A DNA stretch of 10,389 nt from NCBI GenBank assembly GCA_030539985.1, contig JAUNXD010000031.1, positions 1 through 10,389 of the forward strand, given 5' to 3'. Shown here piece after piece: positions 7,481 through 10,389 of the stretch. Position 1 is the first letter of the stretch. Each line of letters begins with the position of its first letter. The notes beneath the pieces are model-generated. The model was given only the letters and a program-made list of their open reading frames with translations. It did no database searches and was not told where the DNA came from. This stretch comes from Methanobrevibacter sp. (lineage in GTDB: Archaea > Methanobacteriota > Methanobacteria > Methanobacteriales > Methanobacteriaceae). The position numbers and the translations under genes are program-made.

Positions 7481-7972
7481 ATGAATAAGAAATTAATCGA
7501 ATATTTAATAATAGTGACTGCTGTAATTCTTCTGATTTACGGTTGTTACTCTCTGTATACATATACCTTACCGGAAAATAAGCACAACATTACCGATTCG
7601 GCAACAATCAACTTTCCTTTAAGTTCAGGCTACACCGCCGATGGGGACACAATAGTTTTTGAAAATGCGCATGACTTTTACAACATGAAGGTTTCCAAGC
7701 TCAGCTCTTCAGACGAGAAGATCACAAATCTTCTGAATCATTTCGCAAATCTGGGTCAGGGTACCATAGATTATAGAAATGAAACATGCTATGCGGTTAC
7801 AATAGAATTTGATGACGGAAGTGGTTACACTTATCATTCAATGGTCATTCCTTACGATTCATTTGACAAAAACAATCGGTCCTTTACAAAGGATACAAAC
7901 GTTTACTTATTTGAAGGTAACAACAGGCAATTCGTTGTGGATACTGTATTTAATAGTGATGTGGTATTATGA
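7481..7972 (+). CDS. Membrane-anchored exported protein, unknown function
   Basis: This 163-aa protein has basic residues at 3-4, one hydrophobic segment at about 6-28 and a polar remainder with several potential N-glycosylation sites. The likely topology is N-terminus in the cytoplasm and residues 30-163 outside. I do not recognise a named family. The outer part is rich in beta-forming residues (INFPLSSGYTADGDTIVFEN and later YAVTIEFDDGSGYTYHSMVIPYD) with a short helical stretch between them, suggesting a small alpha/beta domain. It is the first gene of the cluster, and its last four bases overlap the ATG of the TIR gene, so translation is probably coupled. This makes it a candidate surface sensor or accessory subunit for the TIR proteins, by context only. 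The start is placed at ATG 7481 because of the ribosome site at 7470-7475. Confidence 0.85.
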   Translation: MNKKLIEYLIIVTAVILLIYGCYSLYTYTLPENKHNITDSATINFPLSSGYTADGDTIVFENAHDFYNMKVSKLSSSDEKITNLLNHFANLGQGTIDYRNETCYAVTIEFDDGSGYTYHSMVIPYDSFDKNNRSFTKDTNVYLFEGNNRQFVVDTVFNSDVVL

Positions 7973-8793
7973 GTGAGCAAGATAGGAAACATGATGTTTT
8001 TATAAGTTACTCTACCAAAAATAGTGATGTTGCAAATAAGGTCTGTTACGTTCTTGAACAGAACAACCTCAAGTGCTGGATTGCTCCGAGAAACATTTCA
8101 TCCGGAAGGATTTACATCGATGAGATAGGCGATGCAATCAAGTCAACCAAAATCGTTGTTTTAATCTATTCTGTTGATTCCCAGGAATCCAAATACGTGA
8201 ACAATGAAATAAACATGGCATTTTCCAACAACAAGAAGATAATATCATTTAACATTGACAATTCAATGCCTAAGGAGAACATGGAATATTTCCTTAAGAT
8301 TACACAGTGGCTTTCCGCATATCCTGATCCAGAAGCCGAATTCGAAACATTGGTTAAGGACGCTTTGGAGCTATGCAATGAAACAAGTGATGTTCCGATT
8401 CTTGTTGATTTGACCCATTTCAATGACAATGACCTGTCAAAGCACAAAAAGGATTATGTCTCTTTAATATTGCTGTTTACACCAATATACTGGGCATCAT
8501 TCATTTATATGGGAATGAGTTCCAACAAGAAGCTGTGGACTCTTATGGGTCTTGTGTATCTGATTCCGACAATAATGTATCTGGTAATCAAGTTCGGAAT
8601 ATGGGGCTATCTGTTTGTCTACTATGACATGCTCGCATTGTTTGGCGAAATATTCATCATATTCTGGATACTGGCGATAATACACGGATTTGTAATTAGA
8701 AACGAGTATCTTACAAGAAAATCCGTCTTGAGATTCACATCTGCAGACAAGGACTTGTTCAAATATCTATACGACGAGTATTTAAGGCTTTAG
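7969..8793 (+). CDS. TIR-domain protein with C-terminal multi-pass membrane region
   Basis: This 274-aa protein starts with a TIR domain (about 7-137) of the bacterial/archaeal type: HDVFISYSTKN at the first strand, CWIAPRNISSG in the BB-loop region, then VVLIYSVDSQESKYVNNE and KKIISFNID. Glu80, with the preceding Ser-x-x-x-x-x-Glu spacing, sits where NAD-cleaving TIRs have their catalytic glutamate. A polar linker follows, then three or four hydrophobic segments (about 163-183, 189-209, possibly 210-219, 221-243) and a charged C-terminal tail. The TIR is probably cytosolic and tethered to the membrane. TIR domains either hydrolyse or cyclise NAD or serve as protein-protein adaptors; which applies here cannot be told from sequence. 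The ATG overlaps the upstream TGA (ATGA), and the next gene begins 9 nt after its TAG, pointing to co-expression. It has no signal peptide. Confidence 0.9.
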   Translation: MSEQDRKHDVFISYSTKNSDVANKVCYVLEQNNLKCWIAPRNISSGRIYIDEIGDAIKSTKIVVLIYSVDSQESKYVNNEINMAFSNNKKIISFNIDNSMPKENMEYFLKITQWLSAYPDPEAEFETLVKDALELCNETSDVPILVDLTHFNDNDLSKHKKDYVSLILLFTPIYWASFIYMGMSSNKKLWTLMGLVYLIPTIMYLVIKFGIWGYLFVYYDMLALFGEIFIIFWILAIIHGFVIRNEYLTRKSVLRFTSADKDLFKYLYDEYLRL

Positions 8794-8798
8794 GGTGA
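8792..8798 (+). promoter_or_regulatory. Ribosome binding site of the second TIR gene
   Basis: AGGGTGA at 8792-8798 overlaps the stop codon of the upstream gene and lies 4 nt before the ATG at 8803. It resembles the site at 7470 and supports the 288-aa frame over an overlapping +1 frame that begins at 8795, inside this site. Confidence 0.65.
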
Positions 8799-8802
8799 AA
8801 TC

Positions 8803-9669
8803 ATGGCTCATGATGCATATATATGTTATGACGATAATGACCGGAAAGTCTGCGATGCGGTCGATGAGGTATTCCGTGAAAACGGCATCAAATCATGGAT
8901 CAAGTCAAGGGATTTCTCTTCAGATGATCCAGCAGACATTACAAAGGCAATTGAAGCCTCCAAATGTTTCATTCTTATCTATTCAGAGGTTTCTAAAGAC
9001 GACAATTATGTCATTACCGAAACTGACATTGCATTTTCAAGAAACATTCCAATCATAGTATTCAACATTGACGATTCCTTAATCAAGGGGAATCTTGAAT
9101 TCATTCTGGAAAACCAGGATAAGATAAATTCGTTTCCGAATTCCAAAAAGCAATTGGGCGCTTTGGTCAAAAAAACTTCAGAATATATCGGCAAACCTGT
9201 CGGCAAGCCCAAGGTCAATTCCAAATCAGTGAATGTGCTGGATATAATCAACCCAAAAAGAAAGGAAAACAACATTAAAAAATACATTGCCATAGCAATT
9301 CCGATTGCGGTGGTGCTGGTTTTAATATATTTATTCGTAATCATACCTATGGGTCAGAATACCACCGAAGACGGAGTATTCTCAATGAACATAACTGACG
9401 TGGATGTAAGTCCCGGAAGCAATTACAAATACACTGTTTATGGCCAATCATACAACATGCCTGCCGATTCCGGCAACTATCTCATGAACATCCGTTTCCT
9501 GGATGAAAACGGATATAAGGTTTTTGAGGTAAACTCAACGGCTGATGAGTTCAAGTCTGGAATAATTTGCAGTTATGACCTTAAAGAGGATAACATTACT
9601 AATGTTGCCTTTAAGCTGATTGACTTAAACAATAACGTGCTCTCAGAGCAGAATTATGTGATGGAGTGA
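8803..9669 (+). CDS. TIR-domain protein with single membrane segment and outer domain
   Basis: This 288-aa protein is a diverged paralog of the upstream TIR protein. The TIR domain spans about 2-132: HDAYICYDDND, SWIKSRDFSSDD, FILIYSEVSKDDNYVITE and IPIIVFNIDDS. Glu73 aligns with Glu80 of the neighbour, in YVITETDIAFS against YVNNEINMAFS. The BB-loop region lacks the Pro and Gly seen in the neighbour, and the serine six residues before the glutamate is replaced by Asp67. A basic stretch (NPKRKENNIKK, 150-160) precedes one transmembrane segment at about 161-182, so the positive-inside rule puts the TIR in the cytosol and residues 184-288 outside. The outer part looks beta-rich and has NxT/NxS sites (NTT, NIT, NST). 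The layout resembles a signalling receptor with its ends reversed compared with Toll-like receptors. Enzyme or adaptor is undecided. The next gene starts 2 nt after its TGA. Confidence 0.9.
   Translation: MAHDAYICYDDNDRKVCDAVDEVFRENGIKSWIKSRDFSSDDPADITKAIEASKCFILIYSEVSKDDNYVITETDIAFSRNIPIIVFNIDDSLIKGNLEFILENQDKINSFPNSKKQLGALVKKTSEYIGKPVGKPKVNSKSVNVLDIINPKRKENNIKKYIAIAIPIAVVLVLIYLFVIIPMGQNTTEDGVFSMNITDVDVSPGSNYKYTVYGQSYNMPADSGNYLMNIRFLDENGYKVFEVNSTADEFKSGIICSYDLKEDNITNVAFKLIDLNNNVLSEQNYVME
9663..9669 (+). promoter_or_regulatory. Ribosome binding site inside the upstream stop region
   Basis: GGAGTGA at 9663-9669 contains the TGA of the TIR gene and ends 2 nt before the ATG at 9672 (5 nt from the GGAG core). 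It supports 9672 as the start of the next gene and translational linkage between the two. Confidence 0.5.
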
Positions 9670-9671
9670 AT

Positions 9672-10389
9672 ATGAAATTCAGGTATCTGGCATTGCTGGC
9701 GATTTTCATAATCCTGTTTTCACTTGGAACCGCTGTTGCCTGTGAAAACATAACTGATGATGCATTAGCCAGCGATAGCGCTCAAGATATCCTGAATGAT
9801 GAATCCTCTGTCGATGATCAGGATGGTGTAGATTTGTCCGTCAGGCTTGATGTGGAAAATGTCTATCAGGGCAAGGATTACAATCTTCCTGGTTCAGAGG
9901 TTCCATGGACAGTAACCGTCACGGTTTCAGGAGGCGTTGCAAAAAATACTCAAGTCAAGGGGGTCTTCATCGGCAATATGGAATACCAATCTCATGAGGC
10001 CAGCGTCGGCGAATATGACCCGGCAAGCGGAATCTGGGATGTCGGCGATTTGGAGGACTCCAAAAACGCTACCCTTAAAATCATAACCAAACTTGGGGAA
10101 GGCGAGAAGTTTACATACAACGTTACTGCCACAACCGATTCGCCAGATGCTGATGATACAAACAACTTCGACAGCCTTCACATCAAAAGCGGTTACGGCA
10201 AAAAAACCGGAAACACCACTGAGACAACCGATGATAAAAATAAAATCCCTCATACCGATCACCAGCTGAGTGAGGGCAAAACCGGATTCAGGCAAACCGA
10301 TAATAATCCTTCAAAGACCAATTCAAAATCAAAGGATGGCAAATCCAAATCAAAAGATGATGAAAGAGAAAAGGTGCTGAAAAGCAAGT
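9672..10389 (+). CDS. Secreted DUF11-like surface protein, 3' end outside window
   Basis: This frame stays open to the window's end, giving 239 codons with no stop, so the C-terminus is missing. Residues 1-23 form a signal peptide (KFR, hydrophobic core, cleavage after AVA); Cys24 directly follows, but the AVAC context is a poor lipobox. An acidic segment (about 25-53) precedes a domain at about 55-166 that resembles DUF11: WTVTVTVSGG, then VGEYDPASGIWDVGDL, then ATLKIITKLGEGEKFTYNVTA. DUF11 is an Ig-like fold common in exported methanogen surface proteins. From about 170 on the chain is low-complexity, with alternating Lys and Ser (SKSKDGKSKSKDD). It starts 2 nt after the TIR gene and is probably co-transcribed, making it a candidate outer-surface partner of the TIR receptor. 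Its G+C is clearly higher than at the left edge (52% in the rows at 9961 and 10021). Function unknown. Confidence 0.85.
   Translation, partial: MKFRYLALLAIFIILFSLGTAVACENITDDALASDSAQDILNDESSVDDQDGVDLSVRLDVENVYQGKDYNLPGSEVPWTVTVTVSGGVAKNTQVKGVFIGNMEYQSHEASVGEYDPASGIWDVGDLEDSKNATLKIITKLGEGEKFTYNVTATTDSPDADDTNNFDSLHIKSGYGKKTGNTTETTDDKNKIPHTDHQLSEGKTGFRQTDNNPSKTNSKSKDGKSKSKDDEREKVLKSK

Noticed and set aside
8166..8685. Minus-strand open frames antisense to the first TIR gene, and 9006-9344 antisense to the second
   Set aside because: The plus-strand frames have clear TIR motifs and membrane segments; the antisense hydrophobic stretches are by-products of those.
8795..9058. Plus-strand 87-codon frame overlapping the second TIR gene
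   Set aside because: It begins within the ribosome site of the TIR gene, is in another frame, and its sequence is Gln/Ser/Met-rich without a recognisable fold.
9735..9746. Lipoprotein signal at Cys24 of the DUF11-like protein
   Set aside because: The AVAC context lacks the usual Leu at -3 and small residue at -2, so ordinary signal peptidase cleavage after Ala23 is more likely.
9927..10295. Minus-strand frame of about 122 codons
   Set aside because: It is antisense to the DUF11-like gene, which has a signal peptide, a ribosome site and domain motifs in the plus frame.
7481..10389. Thoeris or another named TIR defence system
   Set aside because: No ThsA-like SIR2/SLOG protein or other known partner is encoded here, and both TIR proteins are membrane-bound; assignment would be a guess.
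1..10389. CRISPR array, tRNA/rRNA, insertion sequence or integrase
   Set aside because: The only regular repeats are in-frame coil repeats inside coding sequence; the two intergenic gaps (69 and 61 nt) hold no RNA gene or element ends that I can see.

Overview
The window looks like a gut or rumen methanogen of the Methanobacteriales, most likely Methanobrevibacter or a close relative. This is inferred from the very large AT-rich adhesin-like proteins (beta-helix coils plus Ig-like modules), archaeal TATA-like promoters, GGTG-type ribosome binding sites and a DUF11-type surface protein. The genus is a pattern judgement, not a search result. All recognised genes lie on the + strand.

Region 1 (1-7419) carries two paralogous surface proteins in tandem. 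The first enters from outside the window and only its last 679 residues are visible. The second is complete at 1769 residues. It has a signal peptide, an acidic linker, a nine-coil beta-helix, a papain-like (C1A) cysteine peptidase with Gln655, Cys661, His793 and Asn822, a lectin-like module, an Ig-like segment, an eight-coil beta-helix and three Ig-like modules ending in a lysine-rich one. The visible part of gene 1 aligns from residue 1001 of gene 2 to the end. The clearest difference is coil number: four against eight, on a near-exact 72-nt period. Each gene ends in an inverted repeat that spans its own stop codon, probably a transcription terminator.

Region 2 (7420-10389) is a tight four-gene cluster that reads as one operon: a 163-aa membrane-anchored exported protein of unknown function; a TIR-domain protein with several C-terminal membrane segments (start overlaps the previous stop by 4 nt); a second TIR-domain protein with one membrane segment and a C-terminal outer domain (9-nt gap); and a secreted DUF11-like protein (2-nt gap) that runs off the window. 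Both TIR domains keep the glutamate at the position used by NAD-cleaving TIRs. A plausible reading is a cell-surface sensing or defence module that couples outer-surface proteins to membrane-tethered cytosolic TIR domains. No partner of a named TIR defence system, such as ThsA of Thoeris, is visible, so the function is inference.

No tRNA, rRNA, CRISPR array, transposase or integrase was seen. The only non-coding stretches are 2041-2109 and 7420-7480, both short and holding terminator- and promoter-like signals.
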